Source: Vigna angularis (taxonomy: Eukaryota; Streptophyta; Magnoliopsida; Fabales; Fabaceae). From it: a DNA stretch of 64,000 bases. This document shows, piece after piece, positions 34,401 to 47,574 of the stretch. The notes beneath the pieces are model-generated. The model saw only the letters and a program-made list of their open reading frames with translations. It was not told the origin of the DNA and searched no databases. Both the position numbers and the translations under genes were made by a program. The stretch spans positions 33,821,090-33,885,089 of the forward strand of contig NC_068974.1 of NCBI RefSeq assembly GCF_016808095.1, in the 5' to 3' direction. The stretch's first letter is position 1, and every line of letters begins with the position of its first letter.

Positions 34401-35245
34401 ATACAACAATCGCATCATAGATACTCATACCATCATACAACAATCGCATCATAGATACTCATACCACAATACAACAATTATTAATAGACACTCATCCCAC
34501 AATACCCAATAGACACTCATTTCCACAATACCCAATAGACACTTATTCCAATGATATGTTGATGAGCGGTCACGGGAGGTTATGCACTTGTGATGACTTC
34601 TACTTCTTCTTACAAATACACTTCCAAAATACTCCATACCATCCACAAGGTTAGTCCTCAACACTATGTCAAAAACCGGCACATAGACCAAGACCTCCTG
34701 CCCTCCATACCTTCCACAAGGTTAGTCCTCAACACTATGTCCAAAACCGGCACATAGACCAGGACCTCCTGCCCCTCTCACCACATAATTCATCCTTCTC
34801 TACTTGAGACTGGATGATTATTAGAGTATCAGGATAACCTCCAACTACAGAACCCTCAACATCAACATATACACAAATACGATATCATTACTAAATCTCT
34901 CCACAAGACTCACACCATGCTCATATTCCTCAACTCACATTATACCCTTACAAAATCTCCCCATAATACTCATATCATGTCCAGATGCATAAATTCAAAT
35001 CCAATAAAATCCAATCATCGCAGAAATCATACAAAATGAATATATCACAAAATAAATTAACATTACTAAAATATCACCATAAATGGTCACCAGAGAAGAA
35101 TCAAATGTTTGACGAATCAAACTCACCATAAGGTTTGACCACATTTTATTTTTACATAAACTTATCATATTTTTCACAAAGGAATTTATTACTACTAATA
35201 ATAAAATTATTACTATTAAGGTAAATATTTTTCATGGATCTTACA

Positions 35246-35249
<4 letters not shown>

Positions 35250-35322
<73 letters not shown>
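35250..35322. repeat. (TA)n microsatellite
   Basis: About 36 TA dinucleotides at the edge of the solo LTR. Confidence 0.95.
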
Positions 35323-35326
<4 letters not shown>

Positions 35327-36207
35327 TGTTGATTAAATTAATAATAATTACAATATTAATAACTAAAGAAGCAAATTTTAAAAAAAAATATATTAATATT
35401 AATAATAACATTAATATCTGAAGAAAAATGTCAAAATAAAATATAGTTATTGAATAAAATTATAAAAATAGTAAACATAGTTATATATGTTAATAATTAA
35501 AGAAGAGAAATTGTGAATATACTCTTAACTTATTATTCAAAGTCAAAGTAACAATTCTGTTTAAAACAATTTAACATCACATTATTTAACAGAATAAATT
35601 AATATTAAAATTGGTTTTGTAAATAAAAGCAATAAGGTGTAATAAATGTTTACTGTTTTCCATAAATACTAATTCAAAATTCGTAAAGCGTTAATTAAAT
35701 GAATTATTTAAAATAAAATATAATTAGTAATAATAGTAAAGAACTCGAAAATGGCATTTGAACATAATAGATTAATATCAAAATTGATCTCGTAAATAAA
35801 AGTAATAAAGTAATAAATGTTTTCTGTCTTCAATAAATACCAATTCGAAATTCGTAAAGTGTTAATTAAACGAATTATTTAAATTTGTATGTGGTGCTTG
35901 AGATGGTCCAGTTCCTGCACGTGTTTCAATCATTTGTTGTATGACAGTCATATATACTGATGTTGTGCTATCTGAGCTAATATTCTAACACACTCTTGTA
36001 TGTTGTTGTTGAACCATGGAAACATTCTAGTACAGCATTTTTGTCACGAAAGATTTCATTACCTTAACCAAGTTGGACATGCCCTGATTAGTAAGAGATG
36101 CAAGAAACCTAGGTGTTACTGCTCACACAAACAGAAATTATTTGTCTAACTCGAAGGAAATACATAGCATTTAGACAAAACTAAGAATACACAGTAGAAA
36201 TTTATAA
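35323..36207. repeat. Duplicated AT-rich segment, paralogue of 57480-58502
   Basis: It is collinear with 57480-58502, including TAAAGCGTTAATTAAA-like and TTGAACCATGGAA words. Near 35910-36110 the minus strand reads like a broken coding fragment with stops, but no family is recognised. It has no intact gene. Confidence 0.6.
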
Positions 36208-36699
36208 CACCCAAAATCTACAGGTTTTTTTTAAGAAACAACTATGATATCAAGAATGTAAAATCCCAATTTCATATTCAACTATCGTAAGATTAATAAT
36301 ACAAAATAGTTAACTTGATGAAATCCAAATATAACATATGGGTTTGTTAACGCGTGTATGCCTGTTTTTCAGTTGGCACGTTTTAGCAATGTGTATCGGG
36401 TTTTAGTAGACAAAAATATCCTTATATATCATGGATTCTAAGTTTTAAGGTTAAGGGTATTTTAATAATTTTCATTCTCAAAACTAAAAAAAAAAAAAGA
36501 AACCGCCCAAACCCTTACTCACCTCTCTCATTCCTCTCAACCCTTTCTCTTTCATCTTTCTCACTCCAATCTTTTCTCTGTCATCCCTACTGTAGTCCCA
36601 ATTGAAAAAATCAAAAATTTCTCTCAACCCTTTCTCTTTCATCTTTCTCACTCCAATCTTTTCTCTGTCATCCCTACTGTAGCCCCAATTGAAAAAATA

Positions 36700-37110
36700 A
36701 AAAACACTTGTCGTTAAACAATCTTACAAAAAAATATTTTATAATGAGTTTTTATTTTATAATTTTTGTCTTATCTAATTTTATTAAATTTTCACAAGCA
36801 TAAAGGAATTGGTAATTGACCTCGACAAAAATCAGAAATACTCATTGTTAAACAATTTCTTACAAAAAATGATTTTATAATGAGTTTTTATTTTATAATT
36901 TTTGTCTTATCTAATTTTATCTAATTTTCACAAGCATAATGATATCAAAGGAATTGGTAATTGGTCTGGAAAAAATTAGAAACACTTATTGTTAAACAAT
37001 TTCTTACAAAAAATGACTTTATAATGAGTTTTCATTTTATAATTTTTGTCGTATATAATTTTATCTAATTTTCACAAGCATAATGACATCCAAAAGAATT
37101 GGTAATTGGC
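36700..37110 (+). repeat. Three tandem units of about 140 bp
   Basis: GTTAAACA recurs at 36713, 36847 and 36991, each followed by AATGAGTTTT..TTTTATAATTTTTGTC and AAGGAATTGGTAATTG-like segments. Confidence 0.85.
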
Positions 37111-37305
37111 CTAGAGAGTTTTTTTAGAGATGATGATTCAACATATGCAGATGATGAAATTAGAGAGGTTAGTGAAGATGGTGAAATTGAAGAGATCTTG
37201 AATGAACCTTTGCCTGAAGGTGAATATGTCAATGACTCAACTCTTTACAAAGGCAAATTGTTTAAAGGCAAATGTTTCTCATTTTTTCAATTTGATCTAC
37301 AGTAG
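37099..37305 (+). pseudogene. Possible captured exon, acidic, family unknown
   Basis: An open frame encodes an acidic stretch containing DDEIREVSEDGEIEEILNEP. The composition is more protein-like than the surroundings and it lies between long inverted arms, as captured host exons do in Pack-MULEs. I do not recognise the source gene. It could be a chance frame. Confidence 0.35.
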
Positions 37306-37550
37306 GGATGACAGAGAAAAGGTTGGAGTGAGAGAGATGAAAGAGAAAGGATTGAGAGGAATGAGAGAGGTGAGTAAGGGTTTGGGGTTTTTTTTTTTTT
37401 TTTTAAGTTTTGAGAATGAAAATTATTAAAATACCCTTAACCTTAAAACTCAGAATCCATGATATATAAGGGTATTTTTGTCTACTAAAATCCAGTACAC
37501 ATTGCTAAAATGTACCAACTGAAAAACAGGCGTACGCGCATTAGCAAACC

Positions 37551-37657
<107 letters not shown>

Positions 37658-39149
37658 GTTGTACACTACTATGAGATATACTATACTAAACCAAAAATGT
37701 AATAAAGAGACCAATAAACTATAGGGCTAATCTCCATCATCAGCTAGCACCTCTTTCACAAAAACATCATTATCTACTCACATCAAAGGACATACAAACA
37801 CACAAATAAACAAAGATAGAAATATTATTAAAGAAATATTCATACAATTGAAATACAACAATTAACATACATACAAGTTATATCAATCCAATAATAAACA
37901 TGTAACCATACATTCTAAACTTGACTATCGAACTAGTATTGATATGAAATCTTGAGGGGCGTGCACTTGTAGTGGTAAATCTCGATCCAGCTAGGCGAAG
38001 GTTAGTCCTTGTTAAGGTCATAAGAACCCTAAGGTCGTCCTTAATTATGACAAGACCTCATAATTCTCTCACCACATAACCATCATTCTCTTCTTGAGAA
38101 ATTATTAGAGTATCAGGACAACCTCCAATGTCTAGACTTCCACATCAATACTCACACTACTAAAATGTCACATAGAATCCCTTCACGAGATCCATTGAAT
38201 TACGCCAAACACATATACCATGGACATAACCAATAACATACCCGTCGTCATCATCATATCATACATGAATAACCACCATGCATGCTCACAATCATATTAT
38301 AACCTATCATTGTTTTTAACATTCACATAATCGCACACATTAAAGACATCATAAGAGGTATATGAAAATTTCATTAAAATTATGATATTTTTGTTCAACC
38401 ACCAGATCTGCTCACTCAACTAGTAGTGTCTAATAGCACACTCACTCAACGACTAAATCTGCTCGCTCAGCAAGAAAACCACTAGAACTTACAGACTTAA
38501 TCTCTCTGCGAAGAGTATATATTCTCGCCCAACGACCGTCAAGTCAGTGAACTCTCTAATTTTGGTCTCGTCTAATGAGAATTTGCTCGCTCATCGACCA
38601 CTAAGTTAATAACTCTCTGACTTTGACTTCGCCTAACGAGTATATGCTCGCCCAATGAGTCTGCATAGTTCTATAAGACATAATTATGCAAATTTATGTA
38701 ATTCCAACCCAACAAAACAAGCTAACATTAACTTCAGATGCCCAAAACAACTAACCATCAAACTAAACATTAATCAAGAACTTAATTCACCTCGAATGCA
38801 ATCTTAATCACACAATATACTAATATTTCAACATTCAATCACTAAAAATGATTCAAAGCCCTAAATTCAACTCAAGAAGTCATATTTCATCAAGACATAC
38901 AAATATAAGCATTTCAACCAATTTAAAGCAAATCAAACATGCAACTCAGATTCTCAACACACCAAAAACTTAAAAATAAGGTAATTTAGCTTCTCTTACC
39001 TGTTAAACAATCGAAAAACTCTAAAGAATCCAAAATCGCTCCTTCAGCACAAAGAACTCTATATGGACCTACAAACTACGAAATCATGATCAAGGTACAC
39101 CATTAGAGTCACTAATCATCACAAAATATAATAATTCCTAAATTATGAC

Positions 39150-40345
39150 CACCATAATATTTGATTAACTAATATTTACTAATAGAATATTTGACATATT
39201 TTAACACCCTCACTCAAGTTAGTGCATGGATATCACACAGTTCCAACTTGAACAAAGACTCATTAAACAATGTTCTTGACACTCCTTTGGTGAGAACATC
39301 AGTCAACTGCAATTCTGATCTTATAAAAGGAAAAAAAATTATTCTAGCTTCAAACTTCTCTTTGATGAAATGTCTATTAGTCTCCACATGTTTTGTTCTA
39401 TCATGTTGCACAAGATTGTGAGCAATTGTTATGCAAATGTATTGTCACAGTACAAACTCATAGCTTCATTTGGTTTAAAGCCCAAATCTGATAGCACATT
39501 TTTAATCCACAAAAGTTCACATACACCTTGTGTCATGCCTCTGAATTCTGCTTCAGCACTAGATCTTGCTACTACAGGCTGTGTTTTACTCCTCCAAGTT
39601 ACAAGATTCCCTTCTACAAAAGTAAAGTATCTAGAGATAGATCTTCTATCATCTTTTGAACTTGCCTAGTCTACATCAGTGTACCCTTCTACCTTTAAGT
39701 TTCCATGATTTGAGAACAAAATTCCTTTTCCAAAAGCGGACTTCAAATATCTCAAAATCCTCTCAACAACATCCATATGAAGCTTTCGTGGGTCATGCAT
39801 AAATTGACTAACAACATTAACTGCATAGGCAATATCTGGACGTATATGGGATAAATAAATTAATTTTTCTACCAGTCTTTGGTATCTCCCTATGTCTATG
39901 CTTGCTGAATTTGAGCATTGAAAAAGTTTGTGATGTTTTTCAATTGGTGTATCAACTGGCTTACTCCCAAGCAGCCCAGTTTACGATAATAAGTCAATAT
40001 TATATTTTCTTTGGCATAGGAAAGTACCATGTTTTGATCTAGCTACTTCAATACCAAAAAAATATTTGAGGTTTCCAAGTTGATAATCTCAAATTAAGAT
40101 GCAAGGTATTGTTGTAAACTTGAAATCTCATCTTGGTCATTTCCTGTAACAATCATGCCATCTACATATATAACCAAAGCTGTAAAATAAGGTGTGATGA
40201 GAGTTACTTGCTCTATAGCCAAAAGCCTTAATAGACTTGGTAAGCCTTCCAAACTATGCTTTTGGGGATTGTTTTAATCGATATAGAGTATTCTTTAATT
40301 TGCAAACCGTTATTCCAATTGAATCTATCATGCATGGTAGAGAAT
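39150..40345 (-). pseudogene. Truncated copia fragment related to copia copy 2
   Basis: On the minus strand it carries the 3' end of pol (reverse transcriptase and RNase H pieces) and about 50 bp of LTR (near 39150-39204), colinear with 12610-13820. RNase H-end words such as MQHDRTKHVE and FKLELCDIHALT are readable. Stops and indels are frequent. The 5' part of the element is missing; the break at about 40345 joins duplicated-block sequence. Confidence 0.85.
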
Positions 40346-40798
40346 TTGCAAACCTTCATTCCAAAACATTGATGAATTTAATTTATTTTCTAGTTAAATA
40401 ATAGATAAAATTACAAGTTTAAAAAATAATATACTAATTAACAATCTTAATTATATAAAAATAATATATATTATTTTTTAAGTGTATATATAAGTTATAG
40501 AATAATGTTAATATCAATTGTTTCAGTTGAAAATAATTTCTCAAAACTAAAAAAATGATTTAAAATCATTAATATATCACCAAAAATTAAACAAATTAAT
40601 CTTATTATTAAAAAATAATTAATTAAATTTTAATAGATAATTTATATAAAAATAGCTTAATAATTTTAAATAAAAAAGCTTTATTCCTAAATTTATTTTA
40701 TTCCTCCAACGTGAAATCCTATTCACCTTATTACATCAAGAATGAATAACATTACAACCAACACTTTTTCATGAATATTCAAAAGAGACAAATACATA

Positions 40799-41238
40799 TT
40801 AAATGGTTAGACACTTTTGTAGACAAGAATCCATCACTTCAAACACAACACTGCTACCATCTGACATACAAAATGAATCATTACAAATATGAAGAATAAT
40901 ATTAACTAGAATATGAAAAATATGAGAGTAATGTTGTAAGATTTTGAATACCAAAGTTGATGTTTATTGACTTTTTAACCCACAACGAGTAATGCGCTCG
41001 GAAGCTTCTTTAGACATTATTGGACACTTTCCAATACAAGCCGCAAAACATAATGGATAAGCAAACGAAGATATTGGACACTTTCCAATACAAGCCGCAA
41101 AACATAATGGATAAGCAAACGGAGATGTAAGACAATCTAACATTTAGCGAGACATGAAAGTTTAGAGGCTTCTGAAAAACACAACATAATCATTAGCAGA
41201 ACAACAACACCAACATTTTTCATCACATTCTTTGCCAT
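40799..41238 (-). pseudogene. Cysteine-rich peptide pseudogene (unit 2)
   Basis: It is homologous to the gene at 29542-29931. The start codon is at 41236-41238 and the signal peptide is preserved. A 4-bp deletion after the second mature cysteine shifts the frame, and a tandem duplication of about 50 bp (near 41014-41135) repeats the LAYPxCFA region. Intron and second exon (40799-40860) are still recognisable with a changed stop codon and one lost cysteine context. It should not give the peptide. Confidence 0.85.
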
Positions 41239-41274
41239 AACTTCATTTCAACGTTCGACTATATCAAAACTTTG

Positions 41275-41425
41275 TCTACAACTTAAATTTATATTGTCTT
41301 TCAAGGGAAGCCAAACATGCTTATATAGGCACAAAATAACATCAAAACTTTGTCTACAACTTAAATTTATATTGTCTTTCAAGGAAAGCCAAACTTGCTT
41401 ATATAGGCACAAAATAACTCCCAAT
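41275..41425 (-). promoter_or_regulatory. Tandemly duplicated promoter segment of the unit 2 pseudogene
   Basis: About 80 bp (ATCAAAACTTTGTCTACAAC ... CTTATATAGGCACAAAATAAC) is present twice, so two TATATAAG boxes lie upstream, near 41330-41338 and 41400-41408. Confidence 0.75.
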
Positions 41426-41560
41426 TTTAGAATTATATTAATGGTATTAATTAGGATCAATGTGATTTTCACTCCTTTAATGATGGATTTTTAAACTTAT
41501 TAATGAATTGTTGAGGTTCATGTCTTAAATAAATAATTCAAATTGAGAAGTCTAAATAAA

Positions 41561-42059
41561 TAATGCTTCATCTCTTAAAAGTTGCATTTTCAAATGAATC
41601 TATAACAAATACTAATAATAAAAAAGTGCATAATAAAAAATACTAGATATAAAATAATAGTAAAATAATTTATAATAAATAATAATAAATATATAAATAT
41701 AAAAAATAAATTATAATAAATACATGTAATAATGAATAATATATATAAATATAATAAGTAGTAGTAAATTGAATGGAAATAAATAATAATAAATAATAAT
41801 AAATAATATGAATATAAATAATATAAATAAAAAATAAACTCCTACTAAATTCAATGTACATGAATTAGATAAAATGACACAAAATTAGATAATACAAGTT
41901 GAAATCATAAGATGATATATGTGAGATCAGATTCGATAAATCAATACTCATACTAATCAAATGATACAAGTTCAAATTATCTCAACTATGTGACTATTCA
42001 AGCTTATCATAGATTATACAAGCTTATCATATTGATAAGGCAAAAAAATGGAGAATGTT
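41561..42059. other. AT-rich DNA with (TAATAA)-like simple sequence
   Basis: From 41640 to 41860 the sequence is built from AATAATAAATA words. The rest, AATGATACAAGTT..ATAAATCAATACTCATACTA, is paralogous to 50880-51012. No gene. Confidence 0.6.
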
Positions 42060-43506
42060 CACTAGTGTAGTCAAGGGAAACAACAACGGTTATTTTTGTC
42101 TATAGGCAGCGATTCCACAATCGAGATATATATAGGCGAGATAAAAAGGGTAGGCTTTTTGCCTTGGTTGTAAACCGAGGCAAAAAGGTGTAGGTTTTTG
42201 ACTATATTCCTACTAAATCGAGGCAGTATGTCAGACTCTACTACCTCAGTTGGGACCTAAACCGAGACAGTAGAGTGTTTTTTATTTCATTTTTTTTACG
42301 TTCGGTTTCGCCAATTTTTCTGCCTCTCGCGAGACTAATTGGTTGTGACCTGCGTCCACCGTTTAAGTTGCTTCAAATATGGAAACCACAATAGCCAGAC
42401 CGAACCGCAAAAGAAAATACATGAGCAAGACCATGAGATCAAAAACCCAACTCGAAATGAATACCCTAAATCCTTAAATCACAAAATCAGATAACAAGAA
42501 CAAAAATTCTCAAAACTAAAGAACAATTAAAACCCTAATTTCAAATCTCAAGATGCGCCTATGCTGTTGAAGTCGCCTCCCTTCCTACATAAACGAACCA
42601 ACACCGAGAAGCGAAATGGACTTTTCCCCCATGCGAAACATGAACTAGAGTTGGAGAAGAGGAAAAGGAGGTTCGCGCCTCCCTCACTACAAAACGAGAA
42701 GAAAAGAAAAAGATGAAGATAGGTCCCCCTTGTTGTGAAGGCGTGACAGAGGACTAAAGAAGAGAACAAAACATTGTGCAAAGAGAACCCCAAGGGCGAG
42801 AGAGAGCAACGACTCAAAACCTAAACAAAGACATTTTGTCTAAAAGTGCCTCTTTTCGCGAAATTTAAACCTAAACGCATGTTATTACCTCGGTCCGTGG
42901 GCAAACCGAAGCATAAAACACGTACGACATCACCTAAGAGGGAACCGAGGCAATAGAGGTTACCAAAATGGATTTTGGAACGTTCAGTTTCAGAGGATGT
43001 GTGCTTGTGGCAGGACATACTGCCTCGATCCATGGGCAAACTGAAGCATAAAGAGCCTATGACATTGGCTAAGAGGAAACCGAAGCAATAGAGTTTACCA
43101 AAATGGATTTTGGAACGTTTGAACTACCTCGATTTTGAGTAGCAACAGAGGCAGTATACTCATTCGACATTGGTTCTCAATGAACCGAGGCAAAAAGAGC
43201 CTACAACATTAGCTAAGGGGGAACCGAGGCAATACAAGTTATCAAAATGGATTTGGGAACGTTCGGTTTCAGAGGATTTGTGCTTGTGGCAGGACAGAAT
43301 GAATTAGAACGTTCAGTTCAGAGGATGTCTGGTTCTGGCAGGAGATACTACCTCGGTTCTGAGCAGCAACCGAGGCAGTATACCCGTTTGGCATAGGTTC
43401 TCAATGAACCGAGGTATATAATGTTGCCATAACTACGAAAATAACATCGTGTTATTATACGCTTCGGTTTTTATAGCACGTTAAAAAACTAAGTTTTTTA
43501 CTAGTG
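42060..43506. mobile_element. Non-autonomous CACTA element 1
   Basis: It starts CACTAGTG and ends TACTAGTG, with GTT on both sides (42057-42059 and 43507-43509), the 3-bp duplication expected for CACTA transposons. The interior carries many copies of an ACCGAGGCA(G/A)TA word in both orientations, typical of subterminal transposase sites. No transposase is present. Confidence 0.88.
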
Positions 43507-43999
43507 GTTTCGTTAATAGACTTGTCTAATGATACTATAAACACACTTATATATTTATAGAATTTACTTTTCACATTCTTTTCATATCCTTTGTAGTTTT
43601 TACATCATCTAGAGCTTTTGTACTTTTACGGTCTACTCTTTATCATTTTTTTCATTGTCTAACCTTTATATATTTTCACTTAGTCTACATTTTACACTTT
43701 TATACATGGTCTATCATTTATACTTTTACTTTTTACACTTTTATGCATGGTCTATCATTTATACTTTTAGATTGTCTACTCTTCACATTTTTTGTGCATA
43801 GTTTAACTTTTACATTTTTACTAAATTTATTCAACAACATTTTGTACATGTTCATCTTTTTTATTATTAAAGAATTTACTCTTTACATTTGTGTGAATAA
43901 TTTAGCATGTGTTTCTTTAAAAATTTAATTTAATTTCTTTATTTTGATTAACTTGATCATAATATATTATTTAAAATAATTATATACAATTTATTTTAT

Positions 44000-44215
44000 T
44001 AAAAGTATATATAACTAAAATATATTCACATTTTAAAAATAATAAAAATATTATTTATAAAAATTAAATATGTATATTAAAATAATTATATTTCTATAAA
44101 CTCATATTAATATAATAAATATATTACAATTTTAAAAAGTCTCAGGCACGGATATTACATAGTATAAAACAATCATTTTATTGTCTGTGTATGTATAGGT
44201 AGAAGAATCCATCAA
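44000..44215 (-). repeat. AT-rich module, inverted relative to 8651-8880
   Basis: The segment from TATATATAACTAAAATATAT to GTCTGTGTATGTATAGGTAG is the reverse complement of 8651-8880, while flanks on both sides are in the same orientation. It is probably a small transposon; the copy at 8.7 kb has a palindromic CCGTGCAATGCATGGG. Confidence 0.65.
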
Positions 44216-45913
44216 CTAATAGATATAGTATTATAATATCATAGAAAATTGGTGCAGGAAATGTGTCCAAAATATTTATCCTGAATTCACTGCATTATTA
44301 TTAATTACATCCAGAGTTATTTCAAAGTCAAGCAAGTAAAACACTATATCCAAAAAAGCCTCAAAATTAGTACTATTATTTTCTATTAAATTAATTATAA
44401 AAGTATGTTTAAGAAAAAAGGTCTTAAATTTTTTTTAATATACTAATATACCTCTATTAAATTAATTATAAAATTATGTTTAAGAAAAAAGCTTTAAATT
44501 TTTTAAATACTAATATATCTCTATTAAATTATTTATAATTTTATATTTGAAAATAATATTTAATTAAATTATTATAAGTATCTGTTAATTTTTATTGATA
44601 TTAAAAATGATATTTAATGTGTTAAAACCTTTTTTTCATAAATTATAATTTTATTTAGAAAAACTTATGAGTTAGAAAATTTTTAATTTTTAATAGGTCA
44701 TATGAGATGACATTTTATTTGCAGTTACTAAAAACTTATTGTGAAAAGATATGCACATTGATGAAACTATTGAACAATTAAGATGTATTCTTTCATTTGT
44801 TTCAAAAGTATAGAAAAATAGATTTGAAAATGAAATGATTTTTGCTAAAGAAATGGTTTTTGAAATAGATATAGACGTTAAGTGAAAAAACATATTAGTT
44901 GTACAAAGAAACAATTTGTAAAAGTGTTGATAACGAAATTGTAAAATCTCTTCAAGAATAATTTAGAATTGATTATATTTGTATATTGTAGATAAAGCAG
45001 TCACTACACTTTAAAGTAGATTAAAACAATTTGAGAAATATAAAGATATTTTTGGTTTTTTATTTAGTGTTTAAAAAATTAAAGTCATCACTTTTTGAAA
45101 GAAAAATGTTTGAACCTTGAAAAATCTATAAAAATGATAATTTTTTCGATCTTGATTGAATTGTACATATAACTTAGATTAATAAGTAAGATCAACTGAT
45201 AGGTCAACCAATTGATTGACAGATCGATCAGATGATAATTACGAATTAACCAACTAATGATGATGATTAGATCATGATTAGACTAACAAAAAGATAAAAA
45301 CTCATAATATCAACTATAAATAAATGTTTAAGATACAATTATTAAGACATGTATCATTATATTTAATAATCTTTCATCAGTCCCCTACATACATTAGCAT
45401 CATCCAAAAAATGTTGGATGAACATAAGATTTTAAAGACCAAAGATACAATAAACAAGAACGATACAAAACAAACCTATCCGAAAATTGACAGAACTTGA
45501 CCGGCTCATATAGAAAAATTGATGGATTTAATTTGTTTTATAATTGAATATCTTAGAGAAAATTATAAGTTTGAAAATAATAAACTAATTAACAATCTTA
45601 ATTATATAAAAATAATATATTCTTTTTCAAATTAGTTATGGAGTAATGTTAATATCAATTTTTTCAGTTGAAATGAATTCTCAAAACTAAAATAATATAT
45701 TTAAAATCAATATATATCAATAAAGATTAAACGAATTAATTTTATTATCAATTAAAAAATATATTAAATAAAAATTAATTACAACACTTTAATAGCTAAT
45801 TTTATATAAAATAAATCAATAATTTTATATAAATAAATAAAATATTCTTAATCTTAGTTTACTCCTCTCAACGTGAAATCCTATTCACCTTACTACACAA
45901 CCAACACTTTATA

Positions 45914-46291
45914 TTAGATAGTTGGATACAAAAATCTATTACGTGAGACACAACACCACTACCATTTAACATATAAAATGAATCATTAAAAATATGAAAA
46001 AACATATTAACTGAAATATGAAAAATATGAGAGAAATATTGTAAGAGTTTGAATACCAATATTGATATTTATTGACTTCTTAACCCCACAACGAGTAATG
46101 CACTCGGAAGCTTCTTTGGACATTTTTGGACACTTTACAACACAAATTCCAAAACATATTGGATAAGCAAGATTAGCCGAAAGACAACTTATCCCACATT
46201 GAGCTAGACATGTGAATTTTGCTTATGAGAAACACAATATCATTATTATCACAACAACAATACCAACATTTTTCATCTCATTCTTTATCAT
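45914..46291 (-). pseudogene. Cysteine-rich peptide pseudogene (unit 3)
   Basis: Homologous to 29542-29931, with the start codon at 46289-46291 and first exon 46057-46291. A TAA replaces a Glu codon just before the mature peptide, so translation would stop inside the signal peptide. The remaining cysteine codons are mostly intact. The splice acceptor AG is AA, and exon 2 (about 45914-45965) has small deletions. The TATA region has grown into an (AT)n tract. Confidence 0.87.
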
Positions 46292-46370
46292 AACTTCTTT
46301 TCAACCCTCTACTATATAAAAAAAATTTTCCAACTTAAATTTATGTTGTCTTTCAGGAGAACCCAAACAT

Positions 46371-46375
46371 ACTTT

Positions 46376-46409
<34 letters not shown>

Positions 46410-46410
46410 A
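46371..46410. repeat. (TA)n microsatellite in the unit 3 promoter
   Basis: It replaces the TATATAAG box seen in the intact copies. Confidence 0.85.
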
Positions 46411-47033
46411 AATAACTCAATTTAAAAATTATATTAATGGTATTCAGTAGGATCAATGTGATTTCCACTCCATTAATGTTGGATTTTGAAACAATTGGTT
46501 AGGTTCATCGACCATGACAAAGAAAGGATCAATTTAATTTAATAAAAAAAATTAATAGAAAAAGAATAGCCCTTTTAATCTAAGAATATTCGCTAATATA
46601 TTTTCAACACTTGACTCATGTCTAATTTACAAGTCTAATATTTTGTTCTTATAAAGTTAATATTTAAGTTAAACTAAGAATATTGGTTAATTCATTTTTA
46701 CTATACTTGACTAACGTGATGTAATAAGATCTAAGATTTTACATTATAACAATAAAAAAAAAATCAATTTTTAAATGATTTTTCTTTTAACAAGATCTTA
46801 AAATTAATGTGACATGCACTTAAAAAAGTAAATTAATACATATTAAATAAGTTTCTCATATACTACGAGTGTATTTATGTTTTTCTCATTGTCTAACATT
46901 TGTATTTTTGTAGTCTACGATAAGACCCATGAAAAATATTTACCTTAATAGTAACAATTTTATTACTAGATTTTTTTGTGAATGAAAAATATAATAAGTT
47001 TATCTAAAAAATAAAATGTGGAAAGCTAAATAA

Positions 47034-47110
47034 GAAATTTTGGTAGCTTAATTGGTAGAAAATTGTGGTGATTTCAAGAACATGGATTCAAACTCTCTTC
47101 TACCTTGTAG
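47034..47110 (+). other. tRNA-like segment inside the LTR
   Basis: TAGCTTAATTGG resembles a tRNA A box and, about 35 bp on, GGATTCAAACTC resembles a degenerate B box. No full cloverleaf could be drawn by hand. It could be a tRNA-derived SINE head or a chance match. Confidence 0.3.
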
Positions 47111-47574
47111 TGATTAAAATATTAATATAATAAAATAATATTAAAATAATAAATAATATTAAAAAAATTGGTGAATAGTAAAATTTTTGGACTATAAATA
47201 GCCATGAGAGGGGAGGTTATTCTGCACAAAGAGAGGAAGAATCAAGTGAGAAAGCTTGAGAAATAGAGAAGAAAGAGTTAGGAAGAAATTTTTAGTTGCA
47301 AGAAAAGTAGAGGTTCTTGAGGGTTTTCGGGGAAACAAATTCTGAGCAAGAGATTAAGTCTGGAATAGAGGTAGGGGAGCTAACCTTTCTAAGCTTTTAT
47401 ATTATGATTTAGTATTGTTTAATTACTATTCATGTCTTGAAATTTTGTGTGAATACTGTTAATGAAAAACATAGGTGCTTTTTATATATCTATCTATATT
47501 GAATTTCTGTGTTAATATTATATGTTGTTGTTTTGAATCTGTAAATAAGAAATTTGTTAAAACTAATTGAGGAA

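Larger units (their letters stand above)
33615..35245 (-). mobile_element. Solo LTR, internally deleted (1631 bp)
   Basis: Read on the minus strand it starts TGTAAGATCCATGAAAAATA and ends near GAATGTCACA. It is collinear with 46919-49185 but lacks about 880 bp near the start. Flanks TTATA (33610-33614) and TTATT (35246-35250) are a one-mismatch target repeat. It holds an (AT)n tract and a 91-bp minisatellite. Confidence 0.8.
40345..41560. repeat. Duplicated block, unit 2 (shortened)
   Basis: It matches unit 1 from AAAACATTGATGAATTTAAT onward, through the cysteine-rich gene region and promoter. The left part of the block is replaced by the copia fragment. Confidence 0.75.
43540..46860. repeat. 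Duplicated block, unit 3
   Basis: It is collinear with 8070-9130 at its left end and with units 1 and 4 through the gene region and tail. 43560-43930 is the pyrimidine-rich TCTAC/TTTTACA quasi-repeat. From 44400 to 44520 an AATTAATTATAAAATTATGT segment is locally duplicated. Confidence 0.78.

Noticed and set aside
35910..36110. Possible transposase remnant on the minus strand
   Set aside because: Short open pieces are interrupted by stops and no family motif could be named; the paralogue at 58270-58440 is no better.
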